Source of the DNA: Mycobacterium mantenii
Lineage (GTDB): Bacteria; Actinomycetota; Actinomycetes; Mycobacteriales; Mycobacteriaceae
Length of the DNA stretch: 64,000 nucleotides
NCBI RefSeq assembly: GCF_010731775.1
Contig: NZ_AP022590.1
Location: 2,976,001 to 3,040,000, forward strand
Reading direction: 5' to 3'
The first letter of the stretch is position 1; each line of letters opens with the position of its first letter. The notes under the pieces are model-generated. The model did no database searches and was not told the DNA's origin. It saw nothing but the letters and a program-made list of their open reading frames with translations. Made by a program: the position numbers and the translations under genes. Of this stretch, positions 44,301 to 54,163 are shown piece by piece.

Positions 44301-45311
44301 CTAGCGGGGCCTGATCGCCTGCATCGGCGGCCGGTCCGCCAGCGACACCGGCGAGGTGTGCTGGGTGTAGCCCTCGACATCGGGGCCGCCGGCGACGAAC
44401 TGGGTCAGCCCGACGCCGGAGTCCGGGATCCCGCAGCGCGACAGCAGGGTCGCGATGACCTGCCGGCTCATCGCGCCCAGCTCGGCCAGCGGCCGGTTGC
44501 GGTGCGCGCGAACGCCCAGGTTGACCTGAGCGATCGCGTCCAGACCCAGCCGGTCAAAGGTGTCCACCAGCAGGCCGATCTCCACGCCGTAGCCCGGGGC
44601 GAACGGCACCGAGGTCAGCAGTTCCCGGGTGGCGGCGTACTCGCCGCCGAGCGGTTGCAGGATGAAACCCAGCTCGGGCCGCAGCGCGGCGAGCAGTGGC
44701 CGGGCCACCAGCTCGGTGACCCGCCCGCCACCGGTGGCACCCGCGACGCCTCCCACCCCGCCAATATCGGGGCCGACATTGAGGGGCCGCCGGTAGAAGC
44801 TCTTGACCAAATGCACGCCGTCACCGGTGAGCAGCGGGCCCACCAGCCACGGCACGAACATCGGGTGCGGGCTGATCAGGTCGGAGTCGACGAACACCAC
44901 GATGTCGCCGCGGGTGGCCGCCAGCGAGCGCCACAGCGCCTCGCCCTTGCCCGGCCGGATCGGCACCTCGGGCAACGCCTGCTCGCGGCTGACCACACGG
45001 GCGCCCGCGGCGACGGCCCGGATCTCGGTGTCGTCGGTGGAGCCGGAGTCCAGCACGATCAGCTCGTCTACCAGGCCCCCAGAGTCGCGGACCAGCGGCG
45101 AGATGCTTTCGATCACCGACTCGATGGTCTCTTGCTCGTCGAGGGCCGGCAGCACCACCGAGATGGTCCGCCCCGCCTTGGCGGCCTCCAGCTCGGCGAT
45201 GGTCCAGCTCGGCCGGTTCCAGCGGCGGTTGGCCAGCCAGGTGTCGCCCGGGCGGGCGGCGAGCATGCCGTCGCTGGCGAGATCACCGGCGAACAGGTCC
45301 GATGTCGTCAT
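44301..45311 (-). CDS. gpgS: Glucosyl-3-phosphoglycerate synthase GpgS
   Basis: A 336-residue GT81 glycosyltransferase. It transfers glucose from UDP-glucose to 3-phosphoglycerate, the first step of methylglucose lipopolysaccharide synthesis. The GT-A features are VVLPALDEQETIESVIESI, VLDSGSTDDTE and the metal-binding DSD in IVFVDSDLISPHP; GVGGVAGATGGGRVTELVARP is the glycine-rich acceptor region. ATG overlaps the folP2 stop by 4 bases. It is slightly longer than I recall for Rv1208 (324 residues). Confidence 0.94.
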   Translation of the reverse strand: MTTSDLFAGDLASDGMLAARPGDTWLANRRWNRPSWTIAELEAAKAGRTISVVLPALDEQETIESVIESISPLVRDSGGLVDELIVLDSGSTDDTEIRAVAAGARVVSREQALPEVPIRPGKGEALWRSLAATRGDIVVFVDSDLISPHPMFVPWLVGPLLTGDGVHLVKSFYRRPLNVGPDIGGVGGVAGATGGGRVTELVARPLLAALRPELGFILQPLGGEYAATRELLTSVPFAPGYGVEIGLLVDTFDRLGLDAIAQVNLGVRAHRNRPLAELGAMSRQVIATLLSRCGIPDSGVGLTQFVAGGPDVEGYTQHTSPVSLADRPPMQAIRPR

Positions 45312-46291
45312 GCCAGGCCCCTCACCGTGCGCGTCGGCGGGCGTGTTCCCTGGATGGAGGCCACCATTTCCAGCACCCGGCGGGTGGCCGCGACCTCGTG
45401 CACGCGGAACATGCGCGCGCCGGCGGCGGCCGCCAGCGCGGTGGCCGCCAACGTTCCCTCGAGCCGCTCGGTCAGTTCCACACCCAGAGTCTCCCCGACG
45501 AAGTCCTTGTTACTCAAAGCCATCAGCACGGGCCATCCGGTATTAACAAGATCGCTCACGTGGCGCAACAACAGCAGCCCGTGGAACGTGTTCTTGCCGA
45601 AGTCGTGGGTCGGGTCGATCAGCACCCGGTCGCGGGCCACTCCGCACGCGACCGCCCGCTCGGCGGCCGTCGTGACCTGGGCGATGACATCGTCGACCAC
45701 GCCGCGGGTGGTGGTCCCGTAGTTCACCCGGAACGGGCGGGTCCGCGGCTGCGCGTTGCCGGTGTGCGAACACACCAGGCCCGCCCCGAACTCGGCGGCC
45801 ACCTCCGGCAACGCCGGGTCGATACCGCCCCAGGTGTCGTTGATCAAATCCGCACCGGCCGCGCAGGCCACCTTGGCGACCTCGGAGCGCCAGGTGTCGG
45901 CGCTGATCAGCTGGTCCGGATAGGCGCCGCGCAGCCATTCGATGAACGGCACCAACCGGGTGATCTCGGTGTCGGCGTCGACCTCCTGACCGGGCCCGGC
46001 CTTGACGCCGCCGACATCGATGACGTCGGCACCGTCGGCGACGGCCCGGTGCACCGCCGCCCGGGCGGCCTCGTCGCTGAAGGTCGCACCCTTGTCGTAG
46101 AACGAGTCCGGGGTGCGGTTGACGATCGCCATGATCAGCGCGCGATCGCCCGCCACCGGGCGGCCGCACAGCATCGATCGGCCGGCTGCCGCCGGCGGTG
46201 TCGATCGGCCGGCTGCCGCCGGCGGTGTCGATCGGCCGGCTGCCCCCGGCGGTGTCGATCGGCCGGCTGCCGCCGGCGGTGTCGATTGCAC
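45308..46291 (-). CDS. folP2: Dihydropteroate synthase-like protein FolP2
   Basis: A pterin-binding TIM barrel of 327 residues from GTG 46291, or 288 from ATG 46174. Typical segments are IMAIVNRTPDSFYDKG, GADVIDVGGVKAGPG, LINDTWGG, LIDPTHDFGKN and FRVHEVAATRRVLEMV. FolP2 of mycobacteria is a paralogue of FolP1 reported to lack normal dihydropteroate synthase activity, so its role is unsettled. The first 40 residues from GTG 46291 are a four-fold STPPAAAGR repeat encoded by a DNA tandem array; M. tuberculosis has a similar repeat. It is coupled to gpgS. Confidence 0.9.
   Translation of the reverse strand: MQSTPPAAAGRSTPPGAAGRSTPPAAAGRSTPPAAAGRSMLCGRPVAGDRALIMAIVNRTPDSFYDKGATFSDEAARAAVHRAVADGADVIDVGGVKAGPGQEVDADTEITRLVPFIEWLRGAYPDQLISADTWRSEVAKVACAAGADLINDTWGGIDPALPEVAAEFGAGLVCSHTGNAQPRTRPFRVNYGTTTRGVVDDVIAQVTTAAERAVACGVARDRVLIDPTHDFGKNTFHGLLLLRHVSDLVNTGWPVLMALSNKDFVGETLGVELTERLEGTLAATALAAAAGARMFRVHEVAATRRVLEMVASIQGTRPPTRTVRGLA
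46175..46282 (-). repeat. Four tandem 27-bp repeats in the folP2 5' end
   Basis: Four contiguous 27-bp copies at 46175-46201, 46202-46228, 46229-46255 and 46256-46282, identical except one base (CCC for CGC) in copy 3. Read as protein each unit gives STPPAAAGR (one copy STPPGAAGR). The frame is preserved for any copy number, so this is a coding VNTR, or an untranslated one if ATG 46174 is the real start. Confidence 0.92.
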
Positions 46292-46400
46292 ACGTATATG
46301 GTGCCCGGTCGCCGCCGCCCGCGCGGCCCGGGGACCGCAGACGCAGGCCAAGCCACCGTGTGGCGACCGGAACACGCCGTACGCGGGCGCGCCGCCGGCG

Positions 46401-48179
46401 CTAAGGGCGTTTACCGTCGGCCACCTCGGCCGGGTACTCGTCGTAGTACGGCACATAGCCCTCGTCGCGGCCGGCCAGCACGTACAGCGGGTCCTCGACG
46501 TCGGGGCCGTAGGCCTGCTCGCGCAGCTCCACCTTGCGGCTCTTGAAGGTCGTGGTCTGCTCGATCGACTCCACCACGCGCACGAACAGCGGCAACGCGT
46601 AGACGGGAAGCTGGTCGTACACGGCACGGGCCAACGACCGCCCGTCGAACTCGGCGCCATCACGCAGTTTGACCGCGGCCATCCCGGCGCGGCCGCCGGT
46701 GCGCGGCACCTCGACGCCGAACACCGTGCAGTTCTCGACGGATTCGTCGGACGCCAGCGCCGCCTCGACCTCCGTGGTGGCCACGTTCTCGCCCTTCCAG
46801 CGGAAGGTGTCACCGAGCCGGTCGACGAACGCGGCGTGGCCCAGCCCCTGCGGGCTCATCACGTCGCCCGTGTTGAACCAGCAGTCGCCCTCACGAAAAG
46901 CGTTGCGCACCAACTTCTTTTCGCTCGACTCCTGGTCGGTGTAGCCGTCAAACGGCTGCAGCCGGTTGACCGGGCTGAGCAACAAGCCGGGCTCTCCGGC
47001 CGGCACCCGACGCACCCGTCCGTTGTCGTCACGCAGCGGGACGCCGGTTTCGTGGTCGTACTCGACGTATGCCAGCGGCATCGGAAAGATGCCGGTGGAT
47101 CGGGGCACGTTGAAGATGTTGATGAACGCCGCGTTGCCCTCGCTGGAGGCGTAGAACTCGCAGACCCGGGCGATGCCGAATCGCTTGGTGAACTCGTCCC
47201 AGATCTCCGGGCGCAGCCCGTTTCCGGCGATCAGCCGCACCTTGTGCGCGCGGTCGGTCGGCTTGGCCGGCTGGTTGAGCAGGTACCTGCACACCTCGCC
47301 GATGTAGATGAACGCCGTGGCCTCGTTGGCGATCACCTCGTCCCAGAACTTCGACGCCGAGAACGACTTGCCCAGCGCCAGCGTCGCCCCCGAATTGATC
47401 ACCGACGACAGCGCCACCGTCAGCGCGTTGTTGTGATACAGCGGTAGGCAGCAGTAGAGCGTGTCGGAACTCTTGAGCCGCAACCCGATGCCGCCGAACG
47501 CCGCGAGCGCCTTGAGCCACCGCAGGTGCGTCATGATGCTGGCTTTGGGGAAACCCGTTGTGCCCGAAGTGAAGATGTAGAACGCGGTGTCCCTGGCATG
47601 CACGGCCGAGGCCGAGGCGGGGTTGGTGGCCGGAGCGCTCACCGCGAACCGCTCCAGGTCCTCGACGGTTATCGTCTCGGTGCTGCCGGAGCCGCCACAC
47701 TCGGCCACCGCGCTGACCAGATCGGCCTCGGCGATGAGCACTTTGGCGTCCAGCAGGCCGAGGCTGTGCTTGAGCACCTCGCCGCGTTGGTGGTAGTTGA
47801 GCATGCCGGCCACCGCCCCGCACTTGACCGCGGCCAGCATGGCCAGGACGGTGTTGGGCGAGTTACGCAGCATGATCGCGACGACGTCGCCCTGCCCGAC
47901 GCCGCGCGCGGCCAGGACGGCGGCGTATCTATTGGCGGCGGCGTTGGCGTCGCGGTAGGTCAGTTGCTGATCGCCCATCCGCAGGAAGATCCGGTCGCCG
48001 AAGCGCGCGGCCCGCTCCTGGAACACCGTGCCGATCGATTTCTTGGAACCCGGCTGGGCCAGCAGCCCGGTCATCGCGCCGCGGGCGATCACCGGCAGGT
48101 CGGCCAGCACGGCCGGCACCCGCAATGCGATGTCGGTCAGTTTGACCGCCGTGCGCGCTCCCCCGTCACGATCGGACAC
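46401..48179 (-). CDS. fadD6: Fatty-acid-CoA ligase / fatty-acid transporter FadD6
   Basis: A 592-residue acyl-CoA synthetase of the very-long-chain (ACSVL/FATP) type. The AMP-binding P-loop is FYIFTSGTTGFPKAS; the later motifs are CLPLYHNNAL, GFPKAS-downstream YIGEVCRYLLNQP, and CWFNTGDVMSPQGLGHAAFV with the DRLGDTFRWKGENVATTEVE hinge. It activates long-chain fatty acids with ATP and CoA, probably coupled to uptake. GTG 48179 with GAGGGA upstream gives VSDRDGGA, matching the M. tuberculosis start; the longer in-frame reading is rejected. A TAGGCT at 48221-48226 may be its -10. Confidence 0.93.
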   Translation of the reverse strand: MSDRDGGARTAVKLTDIALRVPAVLADLPVIARGAMTGLLAQPGSKKSIGTVFQERAARFGDRIFLRMGDQQLTYRDANAAANRYAAVLAARGVGQGDVVAIMLRNSPNTVLAMLAAVKCGAVAGMLNYHQRGEVLKHSLGLLDAKVLIAEADLVSAVAECGGSGSTETITVEDLERFAVSAPATNPASASAVHARDTAFYIFTSGTTGFPKASIMTHLRWLKALAAFGGIGLRLKSSDTLYCCLPLYHNNALTVALSSVINSGATLALGKSFSASKFWDEVIANEATAFIYIGEVCRYLLNQPAKPTDRAHKVRLIAGNGLRPEIWDEFTKRFGIARVCEFYASSEGNAAFINIFNVPRSTGIFPMPLAYVEYDHETGVPLRDDNGRVRRVPAGEPGLLLSPVNRLQPFDGYTDQESSEKKLVRNAFREGDCWFNTGDVMSPQGLGHAAFVDRLGDTFRWKGENVATTEVEAALASDESVENCTVFGVEVPRTGGRAGMAAVKLRDGAEFDGRSLARAVYDQLPVYALPLFVRVVESIEQTTTFKSRKVELREQAYGPDVEDPLYVLAGRDEGYVPYYDEYPAEVADGKRP

Positions 48180-48253
48180 GTCATTCCCTCGATTCGTTTC
48201 CAAAGTCAAGCTCGGCGGACAGCCTAGTAGGGGTGGCAAACCCGTCGGCGGCC

Positions 48254-48817
48254 TCAGGCAGGTGCGCACGCCTTTATCGCGGCACTCACCTTGTCGACCA
48301 GCACCAATCGGTCCATCGCCACCTGGGAGACGTAACCGCTGTCCAGCAACCCGCACAACCAGATCCACAGCCCTTCGTAGTGACCGAAGGGATCCAGCAG
48401 CACGATGGGCTTGCCGTGCTGGCCGAGGAAGGCCGTCGTCCACGCGTCAAGCAACTCGTCGAGGGTGCCGATGCCGCCGGGCAGCACGATGAATGCGTCG
48501 GCGCGATCTTCCATGAGCTTCTTGCGCTCGTGCATGGTGTCGCTGACGATCAGCTCGTCGGCGTCCGCGTCGGCAATCTCGCGGCGCATCAGGACCTTGG
48601 GGATGACGCCGACAGTGCGGCCGCCGCGGGCGCGCGCCGCGCCGGCCAACGCACCCATTGCCGACACCCGGCCACCGCCCCACACCAGCGTCCAGCCGCG
48701 TTCGGCGATCGCGTCGCCGAGTTCCGCAGCGACGCCGAGCAATTCGGGATGCTGAGGGCCGGATGCGCAGTACACACACACCGACCACTCGCCTGATGAA
48801 TCGCGTTCGCCGGGCAT
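48254..48817 (-). CDS. LOG-family cytokinin-activating-type phosphoribohydrolase (Rv1205-like)
   Basis: A 187-residue Rossmann-like enzyme. The LOG signature is FIVLPGGIGTLDELLDAWT (PGGxGTxxE), preceded by WGGGRVSAMGALA and the catalytic Arg in VLMRREIAD. LOG proteins release cytokinin free bases or act as nucleotide phosphoribohydrolases. M. tuberculosis Rv1205 is a known cytokinin-producing enzyme whose accumulation harms proteasome mutants. TACCTT 7 bases before the ATG suggests a leaderless mRNA. Confidence 0.93.
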   Translation of the reverse strand: MPGERDSSGEWSVCVYCASGPQHPELLGVAAELGDAIAERGWTLVWGGGRVSAMGALAGAARARGGRTVGVIPKVLMRREIADADADELIVSDTMHERKKLMEDRADAFIVLPGGIGTLDELLDAWTTAFLGQHGKPIVLLDPFGHYEGLWIWLCGLLDSGYVSQVAMDRLVLVDKVSAAIKACAPA

Positions 48818-48824
48818 ATCCGCA

Positions 48825-48830
48825 AAGGTA
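48825..48830 (-). promoter_or_regulatory. Putative -10 element of the LOG gene
   Basis: TACCTT on the minus strand, 7 bases before the ATG at 48817, with no ribosome-binding site. Confidence 0.45.
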
Positions 48831-48892
48831 GACCAACCGCATATGGCCCGTCATATCTGGGGCTTTCGCCCTGCCGCCCGGATCGCGCACCA

Positions 48893-48898
48893 TAAAAT
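48893..48898 (+). promoter_or_regulatory. Putative -10 element of the STAND ATPase gene
   Basis: TAAAAT, a near-consensus hexamer, lies 6 bases before the GTG at 48905. This supports that GTG as a leaderless start. Confidence 0.55.
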
Positions 48899-48904
48899 TC
48901 GGCA

Positions 48905-51031
48905 GTGCCGATTCGATGGAACGTCCCCCAACATGCGACGGCCTCAGAGCGACTGGATGCAGCGTTGGCCGACGGGGCGCGGGGAGCCGTGGTGTTGGGA
49001 CCCGACGGCGTCGGCAAATCCACCCTGGCCCGGGTGGCCGCCGAGCGCTTCGCCGATCGGCACCCGGACACGCTCGTCCGCTGGGTCACCGGGACCCCGA
49101 CCGAGCGCGCGGTCCCGTTCGGGGCCTTCAGCCATCTGGTCGAGATCGCCGAGATCGGCAAGCCGGCCGCGCTGTTGCGGGCCGCCAGGGCATCGCTGGG
49201 CGGTGACGAGCTGTTGCTCGTCGTCGACGACGCCCAGCACCTGGACGTGCTGTCGGCCACGCTCGTGTACCAGCTGGCGCGGGACGGCGCCGGACGGCTG
49301 ATCGTCACCGCCCGCGCGGACTCGCCGCCCGAGGCGATCGCGGCGTTGTGGGGCGATGGCCTGCTCACCCGGATCGACGTCGAGCCGCCCGGCGGCGCGA
49401 CGGCGCCCCCGGAGATCGACACGTTTCTCGCCGAGCTGCCCACCGCGGCGCGGTCGGTGCTGGAGTATCTCGCCGTCGCGGAACCGCTGTCGGTCGCCGA
49501 CCTGACCGCGCTCGCCGGCGAGGGCGCGGTGGCCGACGCGGTCACCTGGGGCGCGGCGGAGACCCGGGTGCGGGGCGGGACCTCCGACGACCCGGTCGTC
49601 TATACGGCCCACCCGCTGTTCGCCGAGCGGACCCGGGTGGCGCTCGACCCCGACGACGCCCGGCAACGACGCACCGACCTGGTCAAGTTGCTGTCGCAGC
49701 GTTCGCCGGAACATCTCAGCGACCGGCTGCGGCTGGTGAGTTTGGCGTTGGACAGCGACGCTCCGCCGCGGGTCGCCGACGTTGTCGCCGCTGCCCAGCA
49801 GGCGCTGCGGCTGGGCGACCTGGCGCTTGGCGAACGGCTGGCCCGATCGGCGCTGCAGCGGTCCGGAGGGTTGACAGCGCGGCTCGCGCTGGCGCATGCC
49901 CTGGCATGGCAGGGCCGGGGCCGCGAGGCCGACGCGGTGCTGGCCGACGTCGACTCCGCCGCGCTGACCGACGCCGCCCTCATGGACTGGGCTCTGCTGC
50001 GGGCGGCGAACCAGTTCTGGATGTTGAGCGAACCCGAGCGCGCCACGGCGTTTCTGCGGACCGTGCGCAATCGGGTCGCCGATACCGGCCCGCGGACCAC
50101 CCTCGATGCGCTCAGCGCGACCTTCGCGATGAACGCGGGCAATGTCGGACACGCCGTGAAGGTCGCCGGCGAAGTCCTGGCATCGCCGACCGCGGATGAC
50201 CAGGCGGTGGCCTGGGCGGCCAGTGCGGCCGCGTTGTGCGCGGCGCGCGAGGGCCGGTTCGACGACGTCGAACCGTTGGCGCAGCGCGCCTTGGGCGCCG
50301 AACACCCCGGGCTGCTGCGCTTCACGATCGGGCTGGGTCAAACGACCGCGCTGTTGATGGCAGGACAGCCCGAGCATGCCCGCCGGCTCGCCCAGCAGTT
50401 CACCGACTTCGCCGAGCTGCAACAGCCGGGTCGGGCGATCGGCGAGGTGCTACTGGCGCATGTGCTGCTTGCTGCCGGCGAATTCTCCTCCGCGGCAGCG
50501 CTATTGGCGCCTGCCGCCGCCACCTTGGAGCGCACCGGTTACTCGTGGGGACCGCTGTCGCTGACGCTGCTGGCCACCGCGCTGGCCCAGCGGGGCGATA
50601 CCGCCGCCGCGGCAAAAGCGTTGAGCAGGGCCGAATCCAGGCACGGCACCAAGTCGGCGTTGTTCGCGCCCGAGCTTGGCGTGGCGCGGGCCTGGCGGCT
50701 GGCCTTGGTGCGGGATGCGCACGGCGCGGTGGCCGCCGCGCGCGACGCCGCCCGGATGGCCGAACGCGGCGGGCAGCGCGCCGTGGCACTGCGGGTCTGG
50801 CACGAGGCCGTCCGGCTGGGCGACGGCCGGGCCGCCGACCCGCTGGCCCGGCTCTGTGACGAGATCGACTGCGTCGCGGGCAGAATCGCGCTGCAACATG
50901 CCCGCGCGCTGGCCGCCGGCGATGATGCGGCGCTGCGGATGGTGTCGGACGAGCTGACGTCGATCGGCATGCATGCGGCCGCCGCCGACGCCGCCGCGCA
51001 AGCGCAACGGTGCGGGGCCGGTAACGCTTAG
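48905..51031 (+). CDS. STAND-type ATPase with TPR-like repeats, no HTH (Rv1204c-like)
   Basis: A 708-residue cytoplasmic protein built like MalT/LuxR-family ATPases. It has Walker [10 protein letters not shown] (about 32-40), Walker [16 protein letters not shown], and ITARADSPP in the sensor position. The remaining about 450 residues are alpha-helical Ala/Leu-rich repeats resembling TPRs. The LuxR helix-turn-helix expected at the C-terminus is missing: the protein ends in [13 protein letters not shown]. It may act as a signalling scaffold rather than a DNA-binding activator (inference). It is longer than I recall for Rv1204c (562). Its stop overlaps the dapE stop. Confidence 0.82.
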   Translation: MPIRWNVPQHATASERLDAALADGARGAVVLGPDGVGKSTLARVAAERFADRHPDTLVRWVTGTPTERAVPFGAFSHLVEIAEIGKPAALLRAARASLGGDELLLVVDDAQHLDVLSATLVYQLARDGAGRLIVTARADSPPEAIAALWGDGLLTRIDVEPPGGATAPPEIDTFLAELPTAARSVLEYLAVAEPLSVADLTALAGEGAVADAVTWGAAETRVRGGTSDDPVVYTAHPLFAERTRVALDPDDARQRRTDLVKLLSQRSPEHLSDRLRLVSLALDSDAPPRVADVVAAAQQALRLGDLALGERLARSALQRSGGLTARLALAHALAWQGRGREADAVLADVDSAALTDAALMDWALLRAANQFWMLSEPERATAFLRTVRNRVADTGPRTTLDALSATFAMNAGNVGHAVKVAGEVLASPTADDQAVAWAASAAALCAAREGRFDDVEPLAQRALGAEHPGLLRFTIGLGQTTALLMAGQPEHARRLAQQFTDFAELQQPGRAIGEVLLAHVLLAAGEFSSAAALLAPAAATLERTGYSWGPLSLTLLATALAQRGDTAAAAKALSRAESRHGTKSALFAPELGVARAWRLALVRDAHGAVAAARDAARMAERGGQRAVALRVWHEAVRLGDGRAADPLARLCDEIDCVAGRIALQHARALAAGDDAALRMVSDELTSIGMHAAAADAAAQAQRCGAGNA

Positions 51032-52092
51032 CCGCTCAGGTAACCGCGCAGCACGTCCACCGCGGCGGTGATGTCGGCGACCGCGACCCGCTCGTCGCGC
51101 TTGTGCGCCAGATTGGGATCACCCGGCCCGAAGTTGACGGCCGGTATGCCCAGCGCGGCGAACCGCGCCACGTCGGTCCAGCCGTATTTGGCCCGGACGT
51201 TGCCGCCGGCGGCCTCGACCAGAGCCTTGGCGGCGGGTTGGGACAGTCCTGGCAGCGCGCCCGCCGCCGCGTCGGTCTGTTCGATGTGCACGTCGAGCCC
51301 GGCGAGCACGTCGTGCACGTGTTGCAGGGCGTCGGACAGCGACCGATCGGGGGCGAAACGGAAGTTGATCGTCACCGCGGCCGCGTCGGGAATGACGTTG
51401 CCCGCCACGCCGCCGTCGATGCGCACGGCCGACAGGCCCTCGCGGTAGACGCAGCCGTCGATGTCGACGTTGCGTGCCTGGTAGGCGGCCAGCCGCTCCA
51501 GCACGGCGCCGAGTTTGTGAATCGCGTTGTCTCCTAACCAGGATCGCGCCGAATGAGCACGCGTCCCGGTGGCGCTGACCACCACCCGCAGGGTTCCCTG
51601 GCAGCCGGCTTCGATGTAGCCGCCGGTGGGCTCGCCCAAGATGGCCACATCCGCGGAAAGCCAGTCCGGCAACTCGCGTTCGATGCGGCCCAAACCGTTT
51701 GCGGCGGCCTCGATTTCCTCGCAGTCGTACAGCACCAGCGTCAGATCGTGCACCGGCACGGCCACGGTGGCGGCGAGATGCAGAAAGACCGCGTCCCCGG
51801 ATTTCATGTCCGCCGTGCCGCACCCGTACAGGTCGCCGTTTTCGCGGCGGCTGGGCAGGTTTCCGGCCACCGGTACGGTGTCCAGGTGTCCGGCCAGCAG
51901 CACCCGCGACGGCCGTTGGTGGTGGGTGCGCGCCAGCACGGCGTTTCCGTCCCGAACGATCTCGAATCCGGAGGTCTGCGCCCGCAGCGCGGCCTCGACC
52001 TCGTCGGCCAGCCGCGCCTCGTCCCTCGATTCGCTGGGGATGTCCACCAGCGCCGCGGTCAGCGCGATCGGATCGCCGCGTAAGTCCAGCAC
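51028..52092 (-). CDS. dapE: Succinyl-diaminopimelate desuccinylase DapE
   Basis: A 354-residue M20 metallopeptidase cutting N-succinyl-LL-diaminopimelate, for lysine and peptidoglycan. Zn ligands and catalytic residues appear in [10 protein letters not shown] (His, Asp), [11 protein letters not shown] (Asp), [12 protein letters not shown] (Glu pair), VAILGEPT (Glu) and the C-terminal [15 protein letters not shown] (His). GTG 52092 gives [11 protein letters not shown] and the same length as M. tuberculosis DapE; ATG 52113 is in frame but has no ribosome-binding site. The PPE gene lies 51 bases upstream in the same direction, so dapE may be read from the PE/PPE promoter. Confidence 0.94.
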   Translation of the reverse strand: MLDLRGDPIALTAALVDIPSESRDEARLADEVEAALRAQTSGFEIVRDGNAVLARTHHQRPSRVLLAGHLDTVPVAGNLPSRRENGDLYGCGTADMKSGDAVFLHLAATVAVPVHDLTLVLYDCEEIEAAANGLGRIERELPDWLSADVAILGEPTGGYIEAGCQGTLRVVVSATGTRAHSARSWLGDNAIHKLGAVLERLAAYQARNVDIDGCVYREGLSAVRIDGGVAGNVIPDAAAVTINFRFAPDRSLSDALQHVHDVLAGLDVHIEQTDAAAGALPGLSQPAAKALVEAAGGNVRAKYGWTDVARFAALGIPAVNFGPGDPNLAHKRDERVAVADITAAVDVLRGYLSG

Positions 52093-52143
52093 GGTCTCAG
52101 GGTAGTGCGTCATCGAGGCGAATCGCGCAGATCACGCGGTCGG

Positions 52144-53313
52144 CTAGACGAGCAGCCGCGTGGGCATCACCTTGGGCTTGACGCCGTACCGCGGCCCCAT
52201 GCCGTAGCCGTAGCCGCCACGTCCCGCCGAGGCGACCGCCGGCATGCCGGACGCCCACGTGGTGTGCGGGTCTTCGATCGGTGCGGTCCACCCGGTGCCC
52301 GCGACGGTCGCGGCGGGGACCCGTGGGGTGGCCGCCGACCACGCGGCCGGCGTCGACAACCCGCCGACCGGGGCCGCCGAACCCATGCTCGCCAAAACCG
52401 GTGCGGCACCGGCGCCCGCGGTGCTCACCGGCGCCGCCGCGCTCACCAGGGCGCCGCCGGCGGCCGCGCCGCCCACGCTGCCGGCCGCGCTGCCGGACGC
52501 CGCCGCGTCGAGGGTGTGGTTGTACAGGATGTTGGACACGATGGTGTTGAAGACGTTCCACGACACCACGTCGAAACCGGCGTTGCCGACGTTGGACACG
52601 ACGGGGTCGCCGAGGACGCTGTCCAATGCGCTCCCCGCGGCACCCGCGCCGGGCAATGCGGACGGGGCGGCGGCCGCCGGCGCGGCGAACGACTGCACGG
52701 CGTTGGGCACGTTGGAGACGACCCCGCGGAGCCCGCTCGTCTGCGCCGCCGTGGCCGCCGTCTGCACGCCCAACCCGCCAGGGCTGTTGGTGGGCGCCGG
52801 GGACGTCAACGGGCTCAGCCTGGCCGCGGCGGCCGACGACGTGGCGTAGCCATACATCGCCGCGGCGTCCTGGGCCCACATCTCGCCGTACTGCGCCTCG
52901 GTGGCCGCGATGGCCGCGGTGTTCTGGCCCAGCAAGTTCGTCGCGACCAGGGAAGCAAGCTGGGCCCGGTTGGCCGCGACCAGCGGCGGCGGCACCGTCA
53001 TCGCGAAGGCCGCCTCGTAGGCGGCCGCCGACGCCATGGCCTGTGCGGCCGCCTGTTGCAGCTGGGCGGTGGTGGTGTGCATCCACATCACGTACGGCTC
53101 GGCGGCGGTGACCATCGCGACCGAGGACGGACCTATCCACTCCTCGCCGGTCAGATTCGAGATCGCCGACTGGCTGGCCGCGGCGGTCGTACTCAGTTCG
53201 TCGGCCAGGCTGCTGAACGCCGCGGCGGCGGCCATCATCGGTGCGGCTCCGGGGCCGGTGTACATGCGCAGGGAGTTGACCTCTGGGGGCAGTGCTCCGA
53301 AGTCGAAAGTCAT
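52144..53313 (-). CDS. PPE family protein with SVP-like tail
   Basis: A 389-residue PPE protein, exported by a type VII secretion system in mycobacteria, probably as a dimer with a PE partner. The N-terminal domain (1-175) starts [14 protein letters not shown] (PPE at 9-11) and has the helix-turn WIG (59-61). The C-terminal part has a degenerate SVPxxW motif (STPAAW, 320-325). It ends in [20 protein letters not shown], almost identical to the end of the neighbouring PE protein. AGGAG lies 7 bases before ATG. It is 34 bases after the PE gene and 51 bases before dapE. Confidence 0.92.
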   Translation of the reverse strand: MTFDFGALPPEVNSLRMYTGPGAAPMMAAAAAFSSLADELSTTAAASQSAISNLTGEEWIGPSSVAMVTAAEPYVMWMHTTTAQLQQAAAQAMASAAAYEAAFAMTVPPPLVAANRAQLASLVATNLLGQNTAAIAATEAQYGEMWAQDAAAMYGYATSSAAAARLSPLTSPAPTNSPGGLGVQTAATAAQTSGLRGVVSNVPNAVQSFAAPAAAAPSALPGAGAAGSALDSVLGDPVVSNVGNAGFDVVSWNVFNTIVSNILYNHTLDAAASGSAAGSVGGAAAGGALVSAAAPVSTAGAGAAPVLASMGSAAPVGGLSTPAAWSAATPRVPAATVAGTGWTAPIEDPHTTWASGMPAVASAGRGGYGYGMGPRYGVKPKVMPTRLLV

Positions 53314-53347
53314 TGCGGGACTCCTATTCTCAGTCGTGGTGGGGGTG

Positions 53348-54163
53348 CTAGACGGTCGGCGTGGGCATCACGACGGGTTTGACGCCGTAGCGGGGTGCGC
53401 CCAGGCCGTAGCCCCCGCGCCCGCTGGTGGCCATCGACGGCAGGCCACCCGGGATGGTGGTCATCGACGCGTTGTGGGGTGCGGCGCCGGTGAAACCCGC
53501 GCCCGTCAGCGTCGCGGCGGTGGGATTCACCGTCGGCACACCGCTTGCCGCCCAACTGGGCGGCACCGACAGCGCACCGATCGACGGGCCTCGACCGACG
53601 CTCGCCAGTACCGGCGCCGTACCCACGGCCGCCGGAGTTGCCGGGGCGGGCGCGCTCGCCGGCGCTGCCGCACCGACGTCCGAAGTCAGGTTGGGGATCC
53701 CGGACGCGCCGGGGACGGGAGCGAATTGGCCCTCGCCCAAGGTGATGAAGTCCGACGCGGCGGAGCCGACGTTCTGCCCCCACTCGATGGAGGTGCCGAG
53801 GGCAGCGTCCCCGGGCGGTGGGTCGGCGGCCGCGGCGGCCGGTCCCGCTGCGGGCAGCGCTGCGGCCCTGGTGGTCACCTGGTTCGCGGCTTCGGTCGTT
53901 CCATACGACCCGGCGTTGCTGTTCAGGTTGTTCACCAAATTTTGGTGAATCGCCTTCGCCTGGGCGCTGACCTGCTGGTACCACGCGCCGTAGGCCGAGA
54001 ACTGCGCGGCCTGCAGGGTGGACACTTCGTCGGCGGCCGCCGGAGCGATGCTCGTGGTGGCGGCCGCGGCGGCGGCATCCTGGGCGGCCATCGACGAGCC
54101 GAGCCCTTCGAGGGTGCTGGCCGCGGTCAGCAGCGCCTCGGGCCGGGTGGTGACAAAGGACAT
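53348..54163 (-). CDS. PE family protein carrying a PPE-SVP-type C-terminal tail
   Basis: A 271-residue PE protein. The PE domain (about 1-95) begins [12 protein letters not shown] with PE at 8-9, and has the type VII export motif YxxxE (Y87-E91). After an Ala/Pro-rich linker it has SVPPSW (199-204) and ends [20 protein letters not shown], the same kind of tail as PPE-SVP proteins and as its PPE neighbour. ATG 54163 is chosen because GAGGAG lies just upstream; the longer reading begins within that site. PE first, PPE second is the usual order of a co-secreted pair. Function is unknown. Confidence 0.9.
   Translation of the reverse strand: MSFVTTRPEALLTAASTLEGLGSSMAAQDAAAAAATTSIAPAAADEVSTLQAAQFSAYGAWYQQVSAQAKAIHQNLVNNLNSNAGSYGTTEAANQVTTRAAALPAAGPAAAAADPPPGDAALGTSIEWGQNVGSAASDFITLGEGQFAPVPGASGIPNLTSDVGAAAPASAPAPATPAAVGTAPVLASVGRGPSIGALSVPPSWAASGVPTVNPTAATLTGAGFTGAAPHNASMTTIPGGLPSMATSGRGGYGLGAPRYGVKPVVMPTPTV

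Noticed and set aside
46175..46282. CRISPR-like appearance of regular repeats
   Set aside because: The 27-bp units are contiguous with no spacers and lie at the 5' end of folP2; this is a coding tandem repeat.
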